A stretch of 64,000 nt of DNA from JAWPMT01 sp965215825 (GTDB taxonomy: Bacteria; Bacteroidota; Bacteroidia; Cytophagales; Cyclobacteriaceae). This document shows positions 53,896-62,889 of this stretch, in pieces. The translations under genes and the position numbers were made by a program. The stretch is taken from NCBI GenBank assembly GCA_965215825.1, contig CBDCEM010000002.1:1798001-1862000 (forward strand), in the 5' to 3' direction. Under the pieces are notes generated by a model, which had not been told where the DNA came from, made no database searches, and worked only from the letters and a program-made list of their open reading frames with translations. The stretch's first letter is position 1. Each line of letters opens with the position of its first letter.

Positions 53896-54534
53896 TCATT
53901 CGCTAGTTTGGTCAAGTTGCCTCTGCATTTGCTCTACTTCCAGAATCGCAGGGTTGATTTTTTTTCGAACTGCCTTCAGGTTTAGAACAACAATGTATGC
54001 GTAGAAGGCGGCCAACAATCCCAGAATTAATAGTTTTTCACCGATGGGGTAGGGAGGACTTAAAAGAGTAGGTGTCCAATCATAATCTATGGGATTCCCC
54101 ATTCCAAGAAAGAGCACTACATGCGACAGAAACGGCGGAAGAACGTACCAGTACCAAACTGTGTTCAATAATTTCTTCTGTTTTTCAAGTTTCAATTTGT
54201 ATCCGGCTAGCTGTTGTTCCATGGGTTCTGTAAACTCATCAAGGCTTGTTTTTCCCCTGGCTTGCCTTAATCGAAATATTACATAAATGCCCCAGATTAT
54301 ACCAATGATGGCGGCAACCTTACTTGATGGAAATGGAAACTCATACCCAATATAGGCAAAGAAGAAAATCGCTCCTAAGGCCCCTAAGGTCTCATTTCTA
54401 TCCCTTTTCCTTATTTTGCTTTCGAACTTTTTCTGATTGTTTTTCAGGTCTCGAATTAACTCACCCAAATCAAAGTTTATCATATCGTTTTCTCCCGATT
54501 TATTCCAAATATTTTTCACTTCCTGTTCTCGCAT
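53896..54534 (-). CDS. Membrane protein coupled to ECF sigma factor
   Basis: About 212 residues with a soluble N-terminal part of about 50 residues (IWNKSGENDMINFDLGELIRDL...KKFESKIRKRDR), four hydrophobic helices and a C-terminal helix. The short cytoplasmic N-terminus followed by helices is compatible with an anti-sigma factor, but there is no ZAS Cys/His motif. Its ATG at 54534 is 2 bases after the sigma stop, so the two are coupled. Confidence 0.65.
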   Translation of the reverse strand: MREQEVKNIWNKSGENDMINFDLGELIRDLKNNQKKFESKIRKRDRNETLGALGAIFFFAYIGYEFPFPSSKVAAIIGIIWGIYVIFRLRQARGKTSLDEFTEPMEQQLAGYKLKLEKQKKLLNTVWYWYVLPPFLSHVVLFLGMGNPIDYDWTPTLLSPPYPIGEKLLILGLLAAFYAYIVVLNLKAVRKKINPAILEVEQMQRQLDQTSE

Positions 54535-54536
54535 GT

Positions 54537-55022
54537 TCAGTTCTTTTGGGTCATACAATCGAAAAGCTTTTTTCGGATTCTCTTCATTTTTACAGCAACG
54601 TGGTTTTCAGTGATTCCAAGCACAGAGGCAATCTCAGAATATGGCAGCTCTTCGAGATATAGGATCACCATGGATTGATCTGCATCATTGAGGGTTGAGA
54701 TGCATTGTTTAAGCTGAAGGTATTTTTCGCCAACTTCAGCATTAGAGTCATCGACGATTGAAAAGTCTACCGAGTTGAGGCTGACTTTTTGTGCGTCTCC
54801 CGGGTGTTTCATTTTTGATCGGATGCAGACGTTTAGTGCGATCCGATAGACCCAGGTGCTAACACTGGAGTGTCCCTGGAACTTATCCAAAGAACGCCAT
54901 ACCTGATAGATCACGTCCTGGAACAGATCTTCTGGTTCATTTGGGGAAACTGCATAGATTTTGCAGATCCTGAGAATACGACCTTTGTTGTCCTCAACTA
55001 TTTGCTCAAAAGAAATAGCCAT
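54537..55022 (-). CDS. ECF-type RNA polymerase sigma factor
   Basis: A 161-residue sigma-70 family factor with region 2 (DLFQDVIYQVWRSLDKFQG, STWVYRIALNVC) and region 4 (LPYSEIASVLGITENHVAVKMKRIRKKL). It redirects RNA polymerase to stress or envelope genes. The membrane partner is encoded just downstream. No autoregulatory promoter could be recognised. Confidence 0.9.
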   Translation of the reverse strand: MAISFEQIVEDNKGRILRICKIYAVSPNEPEDLFQDVIYQVWRSLDKFQGHSSVSTWVYRIALNVCIRSKMKHPGDAQKVSLNSVDFSIVDDSNAEVGEKYLQLKQCISTLNDADQSMVILYLEELPYSEIASVLGITENHVAVKMKRIRKKLFDCMTQKN

Positions 55023-55114
55023 CAGGATCTATGATACTTTTTCGTCATGATAAAACCTTGGTTACCATGGATCGAAAAATATGACAAGAAAGGTTTAAAA
55101 AATATCAGGTTGTT

Positions 55115-56806
55115 TTAAAACCCCGCGGCCTGGCCGTCTTTCCGGCTTTCTGAAGCTCCACGAAAAACTTTGTTTTTATCATCCCACATGATCGCCTGAT
55201 AACCTCCGTAGATTCCACGACCGTATCCAACCGAATGTCCCCGATCCATCAATCCGCGTATGGTTTCGTAGGTGATTCCAGATTCAATTCTTACTTGTCC
55301 GCGGCCCGTGGATTCTTGTCCAGTGGGGCTGGCATTACCTCCGGTATGGTCCCATCTGGCAGCATCACCCGCTTCCTGAAGGTTCATGCCAAAATCAATC
55401 AGATTCATGACGATTTGAGAATGCCCCTGAGGCTGAAAATCTCCACCCATGACTCCAAAACTTACCCAGGGTTTGTTGTCTTTCGTAATAAAGGCCGGAA
55501 TAATTGTGTGAAAAGGCCTTTTTTCAGGTTCGTACGTATTGGCCTGCCCCCTTTTCAGGCTGAACAGTTCACCGCGATTTTGGAGCATGAATCCCAACTT
55601 GGGAGGAGCCATTCCTGAACCCATACCTCGATAATTACTTTGAATCAGAGAAATCATGGTTCCTTCCTTATCAGCGACTGTCATATAGATGGTTTCGCCT
55701 GCGCTAATCTCACCAGCTTCATAACGCCCTGCCCGGTCACCAATCAGCTCCCGACGTTTGGCAGCGTAGGCTTCAGAAAGCAATTTGTCAAGAGGCACAT
55801 CAAAGAAGTCCATGTCCGCATAGTATTTTGCCCGATCTTCAAAGGCCAGTTTCTTAGCTTCTGTGAATAGATGTAAGTGTTCCGCACTTCCGAACTCAAT
55901 GTCAGAAAAATCATAGCCTTCCAGAATAGTAAGCATTTGTAATGCAGCAATCCCTTGTCCGTTTGGTGGAAGTTCCCAAACGCCGTACCCCCTGTAGTTA
56001 ACAGAAACAGGCTCTACCCATTCAGATTTGTGATTGGCCAGGTCGTCATAACTTAAATAACCGCCTTGCTTTTCGATAAAGGTTCCAATGGTCCTGGCTA
56101 TATCTCCTTTGTAAAATGCATCCCTACCTCCTTTAGCAATTTGACGATAAGTATTGGCGAGGTAAGGATTTTTGAAAATTTCTCCTTCCTGAGGGACTTT
56201 CCCGTTTCTCATGTAATTGTCTTCAATATTTGGATAGCCAGCTGCCATAAACCTGGGTACGGTCAGGTTAATGTACCAGGCGATAAGCTCAGTAAGAGGA
56301 AATCCTTCTTCAGCGTAGGAAATGGCAGGAGCCAGAATCTCTTCCATGTCCATCGTTCCAAATTTTCCATGTAATTCGAACCAACCATCTACGGCACCGG
56401 GTACGCTCACGGGTAGTGGGCCATATGATGGGATCTTCGAAAGTCCCATTTTATCGAAATTTTTCAATGTCAACCCTTTTGGAGAACGCCCGCTGGCATT
56501 TAATCCATAGAGTTTTTGAGTCTTGGCATCCCAAACAATAGCAAAGAGGTCCCCTCCAATACCACAGCCAGTAGGTTCCATCAATCCCAGAGCTGCATTG
56601 GCAGCTATTGCTGCATCAATCGCGTTTCCTCCTTTCTTTAAAATGTCCAGCCCTATTTGTGTGGCTAGCGGATGGCTGGTGGCAACCATTCCATTTTGGG
56701 CAATTACCTCGGACCGTGTGGAAAACAACTCTCCTGTAATTCTATCTTGAGCGCCTGTTAAGTTGATGACGGCCAATGTGGCCATGAAAAGGAAAAACTT
56801 CTTCAT
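55115..56806 (-). CDS. ggt: Gamma-glutamyltransferase family protein
   Basis: A 563-residue Ntn-hydrolase precursor with a signal peptide (about 1-19, GAQ). Features are GLDILKKGGNAIDAAIAANAALGL, TGCGIGGD, ETIYMTVADKEGTMIS with the presumed autoprocessing Thr, and GGDFQPQGH. It hydrolyses or transfers gamma-glutamyl groups, for example from glutathione, in the periplasm. The ATG at 56806 gives the signal peptide. No partner gene adjacent. The spacer 56807-56996 shows nothing further. Confidence 0.88.
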   Translation of the reverse strand: MKKFFLFMATLAVINLTGAQDRITGELFSTRSEVIAQNGMVATSHPLATQIGLDILKKGGNAIDAAIAANAALGLMEPTGCGIGGDLFAIVWDAKTQKLYGLNASGRSPKGLTLKNFDKMGLSKIPSYGPLPVSVPGAVDGWFELHGKFGTMDMEEILAPAISYAEEGFPLTELIAWYINLTVPRFMAAGYPNIEDNYMRNGKVPQEGEIFKNPYLANTYRQIAKGGRDAFYKGDIARTIGTFIEKQGGYLSYDDLANHKSEWVEPVSVNYRGYGVWELPPNGQGIAALQMLTILEGYDFSDIEFGSAEHLHLFTEAKKLAFEDRAKYYADMDFFDVPLDKLLSEAYAAKRRELIGDRAGRYEAGEISAGETIYMTVADKEGTMISLIQSNYRGMGSGMAPPKLGFMLQNRGELFSLKRGQANTYEPEKRPFHTIIPAFITKDNKPWVSFGVMGGDFQPQGHSQIVMNLIDFGMNLQEAGDAARWDHTGGNASPTGQESTGRGQVRIESGITYETIRGLMDRGHSVGYGRGIYGGYQAIMWDDKNKVFRGASESRKDGQAAGF

Positions 56807-56996
56807 GAGGATTGATTTTTTAGCTAGCACAAACTAGTAGAAAAACCTGCATTGGCCAATGAATGTTTGATCAATGGAGTGACGGGACCCTTACAAATGT
56901 TGAAGAAGACGTGTCGCAATTGATTATCATCAGGACCCTATGAAGAGATATGTATTTTGGGAAGAAGTCAATCAACTGGATATTGAGTAAAATTAA

Positions 56997-57050
56997 TAGC
57001 TCGGCCGCTATAGCATTGCGGACGAAGTGTTTTGGGCATTTGCAATGCCA
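56997..57050 (+). repeat. REP-like repeat, copy 1 (upstream of RAYT)
   Basis: A 54-base sequence starting TAGCTCGGCCGCTA and ending GGGCATTTGCAATGCCA. It folds into two hairpins, TAGC/GCTA and GGCATT/AATGCC. It is 52/54 identical to the copy at 59389-59442 and lies 26 bases before the RAYT gene. Confidence 0.8.
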
Positions 57051-57076
57051 TAAGGATCATTTATTTTGCTCTTTTA

Positions 57077-57625
57077 ATGGGAAGTAGGTATAAAATCAAA
57101 GATAAGGAAGGATTATATTTTGTGACATTCACGGTAACAGGTTGGGTTGATCTTTTCATTAGAAATGACTATCGAAATTGCCTCATCGACTCTTTCCAAT
57201 ATTGTGTAACGAAGAAAGGATTGAATGTTCATGCCTTCGTGATCATGACAAGTCATGTCCATGCGATTTTGAGTGCGACAGAAGGTGCTGATTTGATTGG
57301 GATAATCAGAGACTTAAAGAAGTTCACTTCGAAGCAATTGATTGATCTCATCAGGACCATTCCCGAAAGTCGTAGAGAATGGCTCTTGAATAAATTTCGC
57401 TTTGAGGCGAACCGAAAACTTAGGGGAAAATATTTTCAGGTTTGGCAAGAGGGGTATCATGGAGTGCAAATTGAAACCAATGAATTTCTAGAACAGAAAC
57501 TCACCTATATCCATGAGAACCCGGTATTTGCTGGCTTTGTGACGCGGCCTGAAGACTATTTGTATAGTAGCGCGCGTAATTATTGTGATGAGCCTGGAGT
57601 AATGGAAGTGGTCATCCTAAGTTGA
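57077..57625 (+). CDS. REP-associated tyrosine transposase (RAYT)
   Basis: A 182-residue Y1 HUH transposase of the TnpA_REP/IS200-like family. HUH motif SHVHAI (His60, His62) and catalytic Tyr144 in the LTYIHENPV motif. It lacks the second ORF of IS605 elements. It is flanked by REP copies: direct copy 26 bases upstream and a diverged inverted copy 3 bases downstream, the classical RAYT-REP arrangement. RAYTs are usually domesticated and move REPs only rarely. The ATG at 57077 gives the standard start. Confidence 0.85.
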   Translation: MGSRYKIKDKEGLYFVTFTVTGWVDLFIRNDYRNCLIDSFQYCVTKKGLNVHAFVIMTSHVHAILSATEGADLIGIIRDLKKFTSKQLIDLIRTIPESRREWLLNKFRFEANRKLRGKYFQVWQEGYHGVQIETNEFLEQKLTYIHENPVFAGFVTRPEDYLYSSARNYCDEPGVMEVVILS

Positions 57626-57627
57626 CA

Positions 57628-57675
57628 GGCATTACAAATGCCAAAGAAAATGTGGTCGCAATACAATTTCGACCA
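57628..57675 (-). repeat. Diverged inverted REP copy (downstream of RAYT)
   Basis: In reverse orientation it matches the REP at GGCATT-CAAATGCC, GCAAT-CAAT and CG-CC, with diverged bases between. It forms a GGCATT/AATGCC hairpin and starts 3 bases after the RAYT stop. Confidence 0.55.
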
Positions 57676-57752
57676 AACCCCTTTAAGGTGAACAGTTTTC
57701 CGGAGATAGCTGAAATGATATATTGTTTTGACTTTGTTCTCATTGAATAAGT

Positions 57753-57769
57753 AGGGTCTGCTGAGAAAC
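57753..57769 (+). repeat. Left inverted repeat of the IS
   Basis: AGGGTCTGCTGAGAAAC; 16 of 17 bases match the right end in reverse. Confidence 0.85.
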
Positions 57770-57829
57770 GCTAAAAAGATTTCCTTTGTGTCCTAGGGCG
57801 GTATTTTCATTATCTTTTAGGAAGCCAAA

Positions 57830-59365
57830 GTGCAAAGGAAAGTGAAACGACCCTCTAAAAAGCGTGCACCTACAACCAGTTATGTGAGCCAGAACCAGCT
57901 GGTTATTTCTGGGTTTGAGACTGGGTTTTCGCAAGATCTTGATCCTAATAATCGTTGGGTACAGCTAGCCAGTAAAATCCCTTGGGATGATCTGGTTTCC
58001 TTGTATGAACGTCACTACAGCCGTAAGTCCACCGGTAGACCTCCACTAAATCCCAGGGTAGTCATTGGAGCATTGATCATCAAACACATGTGCAACCTCG
58101 ATGATAGGGAGACCATCCATCAAATCACCGAGAACATTTACATGCAGTATTTCCTAGGCTACAGTGGTTTTTCTACACGATCACCTTTCGATCCTTCCTT
58201 GTTTGTCGAGATCAGGAAGCGGTTGGGGGAAGAGATCTTAAATGAGATGAATATGCGCATACTTCAAGCCTCTGGCTCAGTCGGTTCATCGCAAGAGCAA
58301 GAAGATGATGAAGATCCTCCTGATAGGGATAAGCGTAAAGGGGAGTTACTTATGGATGCAACCGTATCTCCTCAAGACATTGCCTATCCAACGGACTTGA
58401 ATCTACTCAATGAAGCACGCAAGCACACAGAGAAGATCATTGACACGCTCCATGAAAAAGGAGACTTTGAGAAAAAGCCACGGACTTATCGAAAAGTAGC
58501 TCGCAAGGAATACCTAAAAGTTGCTCAGAATCGTAATCCGAGCAGGAGAATAGTACGCAAAGCAATAGGCAAGCAGTTACGGTACTTACGCAGGGACATT
58601 GCTCATATTCATACTATGTTGGATACTTTTGAGGCATTTCCTCTCTCCAGGCGGGAACAAAGAATGTTTATGGTAATACAAACTCTGTTCGCTCAACAGC
58701 AAGAGATGTTTGAGGAACGTAAACACAGTGTAGCAGATAGAATCGTAAGCATACATCAACCTCATGTTCGTCCGATTGTTCGAGGCAAGGCCAGAGCCAA
58801 GACAGAGTTTGGATCCAAATTGCATCTCTCGCTGGTAGACGGATATGCCTTTATAGATACTATTTCCTGGGATGCATTCAATGAAGGCACGCATTTAGAG
58901 GAATACGTAGAGAACTACAAACAGCGATTTGGGTACTATCCCGAGAAGGTCATAGCTGATAAGTTGTATTGGTCAAGAGATAACCGCCGGTGGCTCAAAA
59001 AGAATAACATAAAGCTGGCAGCTAAGCCACTTGGCCGCCCATCGGCTAAGGCAGTGGCAAACCACGTAAGTCCGGGAGAGCGTAATCCCATCGAAGGAAA
59101 ATTTGGGCAAGCCAAGAACGGATATGGAATGAATCGTATTCGTGCTAGGCTTAAACAAACAAGTGAATCATGGGTAGCATCCATTATCCTGGTACTGAAC
59201 CTGGTCAAATTGGCTGGGACGGTACCATATTGCCTGAGTTTTTCAGCACAACAATGGATCATAAAACTCTTCCGAGTATACTGCAAAGAGCTTAGAGATA
59301 ACATATTTCGAATAAAGTGGCTTTTAAGCCCCTATGAACGTGAATTGAATAATCTTAACCTCTGA
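57830..59365 (+). CDS. IS transposase, DDE type with DUF772 N-terminus
   Basis: A 511-residue transposase. The N-terminal DUF772-type domain (about 50-140, GRPPLNPRVVIGALIIKH...YMQYFLGY) precedes a DDE core with Asp176 (LLMDATVSP), Asp377 (VIADKLYW) and Glu422 (RNPIEGKFGQAKNGYG). A long basic helical insert lies between the first two catalytic residues. The start is GTG. The stop lies just inside the right inverted repeat. Intact, so the element may be active. Confidence 0.9.
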   Translation: MQRKVKRPSKKRAPTTSYVSQNQLVISGFETGFSQDLDPNNRWVQLASKIPWDDLVSLYERHYSRKSTGRPPLNPRVVIGALIIKHMCNLDDRETIHQITENIYMQYFLGYSGFSTRSPFDPSLFVEIRKRLGEEILNEMNMRILQASGSVGSSQEQEDDEDPPDRDKRKGELLMDATVSPQDIAYPTDLNLLNEARKHTEKIIDTLHEKGDFEKKPRTYRKVARKEYLKVAQNRNPSRRIVRKAIGKQLRYLRRDIAHIHTMLDTFEAFPLSRREQRMFMVIQTLFAQQQEMFEERKHSVADRIVSIHQPHVRPIVRGKARAKTEFGSKLHLSLVDGYAFIDTISWDAFNEGTHLEEYVENYKQRFGYYPEKVIADKLYWSRDNRRWLKKNNIKLAAKPLGRPSAKAVANHVSPGERNPIEGKFGQAKNGYGMNRIRARLKQTSESWVASIILVLNLVKLAGTVPYCLSFSAQQWIIKLFRVYCKELRDNIFRIKWLLSPYERELNNLNL

Positions 59366-59382
59366 GTTTTTCAGCAGACCCT
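59366..59382 (-). repeat. Right inverted repeat of the IS
   Basis: Reads GTTTTTCAGCAGACCCT on the plus strand; it is the inverse of the left end with one mismatch. Confidence 0.85.
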
Positions 59383-59388
59383 AAGTAG

Positions 59389-59442
59389 TAGCTCGGCCGC
59401 TATTGCATTGCGGACGAAATGTTTTGGGCATTTGCAATGCCA
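59389..59442 (+). repeat. REP-like repeat, copy 2 (next to the IS)
   Basis: Nearly identical (52/54) to copy 1, in the same orientation, and starting 2 bases after the right TAAGTA. It lies downstream of the 59447-60121 lipoprotein gene, 5 bases beyond its stop. Confidence 0.8.
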
Positions 59443-59446
59443 GACC

Positions 59447-60121
59447 TTAAAGTACCTTCTCCAGTGTCGCTTCTACTTCTTCCTGAATCTCAATGCCATA
59501 CTTCACAGTTTTCAACATGAATTTATAATCAGGATCTTCTTCTGAATAAGTAAAACTCTTTGTACCTAATGAATCAGATTGAGTAAGATACCGGACCAGG
59601 CGATCTTCCTTTTCCCATTTCAATTCAAAATTTCGAAACGCAGAATTCAAATACCTTCTTTTCCCTTCTCGAATGAGGATAGGGCCTTCTTTCGCCAATG
59701 CTGTGGTCACGGAATCTAAAGGCTTGAGTTTGAAACTCCCAAGTGTATAGATCAAACTTTCAGAGATGTCGCCACCCATGAGGAATTTCTTCTTACACAA
59801 TTCCTCGTCTATATGGTAGAATGTCAATTCATTCACAGATTCCTTATAAAGTGTGAGATCCGGTTCATCAACAATATGAAATTGCATCCTGTCTTGAAAG
59901 AACATACCAAACAGCTTAGCCTGAGGCATGTATTTTCTTTCGAGGTATGACGTGAACTTCGCGGGATCTATTTTTTTTGGTGGTGGGGGAGCTACGGCTT
60001 CTAATATTTGGGGCTCTTCGATTGGCTCTTTTGTCTCTGTTTCTACTTCACAGGATTGGATGCATACCATGATCAGCAGTAAAAAACCAATAGAAACTGT
60101 GTTGTTTTTCAAAATTTGCAC
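59447..60121 (-). CDS. Hypothetical lipoprotein
   Basis: A 224-residue lipoprotein (lipobox IQSC) with an acidic linker, a Pro run (APPPPKK) and a soluble domain of about 170 residues. No family recognised. It ends 5 bases from a REP copy, the usual REP position just downstream of a gene. Confidence 0.6.
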   Translation of the reverse strand: MQILKNNTVSIGFLLLIMVCIQSCEVETETKEPIEEPQILEAVAPPPPKKIDPAKFTSYLERKYMPQAKLFGMFFQDRMQFHIVDEPDLTLYKESVNELTFYHIDEELCKKKFLMGGDISESLIYTLGSFKLKPLDSVTTALAKEGPILIREGKRRYLNSAFRNFELKWEKEDRLVRYLTQSDSLGTKSFTYSEEDPDYKFMLKTVKYGIEIQEEVEATLEKVL

Positions 60122-60222
60122 TTTGATTGTAAGTTACGAAACGAATGATATTCCAATCAGGTTTAAAAATACAAAAAAGGGATGCCGATGGCACCCCTTG
60201 ACTTTTTGTATAGAAACAAAGC

Positions 60223-62865
60223 TTATTCGTCTTTCAATGTTGCCGCCGGATTCAGGAAAGCAGTTTTTATGGTATGATAGGAGACCGTCATCGCAGCTAA
60301 GATGATCAGCGCAACGGCAGGTATCGCGAATAACCACCAGCTCAATACGATTCTGTTCGCAAAGTCTTCTAACCAGTTGTTGAGCAACCAATAAGTAAGT
60401 GGTAAGGAAAGCAGGATAGCTAGTCCTACCAGCTTTAGAAAATTGGTAGTCAAAAGTATCCACAGGCTTTGGATTGTTGCACCCAGCACTTTCCTTACTC
60501 CTATCTCTTTCGTCCTCATTGCCGTAATGAACGATGAAAGTCCAAATAAACCCAAGGCAGCGACCAGTATGGCTAAACCCGAGAAAAGAGTGAAAATAGA
60601 GCCGAAATTGACTTCTGTGTTGTACTGTTCATTGTAGTAATCATCGAGGAAGAAGAAATCGAAAGGTTTGTTATTGAATGCATTTTCCCATGAAGCTTGT
60701 ACAGTTTGTACAGCGGATTGCATATTACTTGCATTGATCCGAATAGAGTAGAACCCTCCTGGAGACTCAAAATACCTGAAAATGAGAGCGTCATAAGCTT
60801 GCTTTGGAGATTCCTGTCGGTAGTCTTTTACCACCCCTACGATGCTGAATGTGTCTCCCCAGAAAAAAAGCTTTTCCCTCATCAACGAATCCGGATCCAG
60901 AAAGCCTATCCTTTTCATGGCAGATTCATTCACGATCACATTATTTTCCTCAGTTCCAAAGTTTTTATTGAATTTTCGACCTGCGATCAATTCAATGCCG
61001 TAGTAATCGATAAACTGATCATCAGCTCCAATTACCCGATATTGATTCGCATCAGCATCACTTTGTTGAATCAACCTGATGCCTCCGGCATTCCAGCCAG
61101 GAGACCGCCCCGGGATGGCACTTGAGGTCGCTGTACTTTTCACGATCGATTGATTTTTAAGGTCATCCATGAAGACATTATTCTTCAGGTCATAGATCGA
61201 ATCACTGGCAAAGTTTGGAGTTTGCAAGACCATGGTTTGGTCTATTTCTATCCCCAGATCCTGCGATTGCAAAAAGTTCATCTGTTTATATACAACGAAC
61301 GTTCCCGTGATTAAGACAATGGAAGACAGGAACTGAAAAGTAACGAGCCCTTTTCTGAGTAGATTTCCTTTTTCACTTCCTGAAAACCTGCCTTTTAACA
61401 CGGTAACAGGTTGGAAACCTGCCAGTACCCATGCAGGATAAAACCCTGACAGCAGAATGCCCATAATAAAGACACCCAATGATCCTAACCAGAAATAAGG
61501 TGCGTCCGGCCAGGTAAATGCCTCATTTCGACCTACAAAATCATTGAAGAAAGGAAAGCTGATCACTACGAAAACCCCGGCAATCACAAATGCCATGAAG
61601 TTAATGGAAAGCGATTCAAACAGGAATTGACCTATCAACTGCTTACGTTGGCTACCCATCACTTTCCGGATGCCGACTTCCTTGGCGCGATTGATGGAGC
61701 GGGCGGTTGTCAGGTTGATGTAGTTGATCCATGCAATGAACAATACGAACAAACCAATGATGAGCAGAAAGTAAGTGGTCGTTTCATTGCCCGTGGGTTT
61801 GATTTCCATTCGATAGTTAGAAGTCAAGTGTATTTTTTCCAAAGGTTGAAGAACCATTTCGATCCAAGCTGCTTCTTCACGAAGTTGTTCACCTTGCCGG
61901 GCTTCCACAACATCTGCCATCTTGGCTATCATATTTTCCGGATTAGTACCATCTCTGAGGACTACATAATTCAGAAACCCGTCCCAATTCCAGGCACTTC
62001 TGGATCGGTCACTGGTAAACTGGACAAATGACTCAAAGGAGTAGAGAAGGTCAAACTGCATATGGGAACGTTCTGGTAGGTCCTGGAATATACCTGTCAC
62101 CTCAAAGTCCCTGGAATCGTTCATTGTAATTCGCTGACCGACAGGATCTTCATCTCCGAACATCTTCTTAGCCAATGTTTCACTTAAGGCTACCGTGAAA
62201 GGTTCTTTTAATACCAGACTGTCTACACCTCTTAGCAATGGAACTGAAAAGACTTGAAAGAAATTGGTTCCGGCATAATATGGTTTCTCCACATCAAAAT
62301 AATCATCACCTCGGGAGATCTGGGCACTACTAGGTGTGAGATTGACGAAATCGAGTACCTCAGGAAGGTCATTCTTGAGGTGATAGCCGGCCCCGGCCAT
62401 TCCAGACGCCCATTGCGTGGATAGTTCACCTTTGTTGTACCTATTGGTTTGAACCCGATAAATATTCTCTTTATTCTCGAAAAAGTTGTCGTAGGACAAC
62501 TCGAAGTAAACATATTGAAGAATCATAAATCCGGCAGCCATCCCAATAGCGAGACCAAAAGTGTTAATGAAGGAATAAAAGGGATGCTTTGCCAGGTTGC
62601 GGTAGGTGATTGTAAGGTAATTTCTTAACATGGCTTCAAGGTTTGAGTTTGACTTTTTTCTTTGTTTGAAAAGCAATCGGAAAAACCCGATGGCCTTCCA
62701 GTAATACTGTACGTGAGCCAGAGCTTTGCCATTTTGAGCGACATCCAATAGGAACTGCTCATGGAGGTCGCCCGCAATACCCTCAAATAAATGGCCTTTG
62801 CAAAACTTCTCGAGAAGGTTTGTGACGCGTTTTGGAGGGTGATATGTAATATCTTTTTTGCTCAC
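60223..62865 (-). CDS. FtsX/MacB-like ABC permease with N-terminal prefix domain
   Basis: An 880-residue permease. Residues about 1-75 form a soluble prefix domain (HPPKRVTNLLEKFCKGHLFEGIAGDLHEQF) known from Bacteroidota transporter permeases. Two MacB_PCD-FtsX units follow, with RAKEVGIRKVMGS and TKEIGVRKVLGA motifs. It starts 24 bases after the stop of the next permease upstream, so both are probably co-transcribed. The driving ATPase is not visible. Confidence 0.88.
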   Translation of the reverse strand: MSKKDITYHPPKRVTNLLEKFCKGHLFEGIAGDLHEQFLLDVAQNGKALAHVQYYWKAIGFFRLLFKQRKKSNSNLEAMLRNYLTITYRNLAKHPFYSFINTFGLAIGMAAGFMILQYVYFELSYDNFFENKENIYRVQTNRYNKGELSTQWASGMAGAGYHLKNDLPEVLDFVNLTPSSAQISRGDDYFDVEKPYYAGTNFFQVFSVPLLRGVDSLVLKEPFTVALSETLAKKMFGDEDPVGQRITMNDSRDFEVTGIFQDLPERSHMQFDLLYSFESFVQFTSDRSRSAWNWDGFLNYVVLRDGTNPENMIAKMADVVEARQGEQLREEAAWIEMVLQPLEKIHLTSNYRMEIKPTGNETTTYFLLIIGLFVLFIAWINYINLTTARSINRAKEVGIRKVMGSQRKQLIGQFLFESLSINFMAFVIAGVFVVISFPFFNDFVGRNEAFTWPDAPYFWLGSLGVFIMGILLSGFYPAWVLAGFQPVTVLKGRFSGSEKGNLLRKGLVTFQFLSSIVLITGTFVVYKQMNFLQSQDLGIEIDQTMVLQTPNFASDSIYDLKNNVFMDDLKNQSIVKSTATSSAIPGRSPGWNAGGIRLIQQSDADANQYRVIGADDQFIDYYGIELIAGRKFNKNFGTEENNVIVNESAMKRIGFLDPDSLMREKLFFWGDTFSIVGVVKDYRQESPKQAYDALIFRYFESPGGFYSIRINASNMQSAVQTVQASWENAFNNKPFDFFFLDDYYNEQYNTEVNFGSIFTLFSGLAILVAALGLFGLSSFITAMRTKEIGVRKVLGATIQSLWILLTTNFLKLVGLAILLSLPLTYWLLNNWLEDFANRIVLSWWLFAIPAVALIILAAMTVSYHTIKTAFLNPAATLKDE

Positions 62866-62889
62866 AGTTCTGATGTGCTCAATAGATTA

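Larger units (their letters stand above)
57753..59382 (+). mobile_element. Complete DDE insertion sequence, 1,630 bp
   Basis: The ends are 17-bp inverted repeats, AGGGTCTGCTGAGAAAC (57753-57769) and the reverse of AGGGTCTGCTGAAAAAC (59366-59382), with one mismatch. TAAGTA occurs at both flanks (57748-57753 and 59382-59387); because the outer base belongs to the repeat, the target duplication is at least AAGT. One transposase gene fills the element. The transposase has a DUF772 N-terminus and a DDE core like the IS5/IS1182 groups; the exact family is not settled. It sits 2 bases from a REP copy. Confidence 0.88.
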
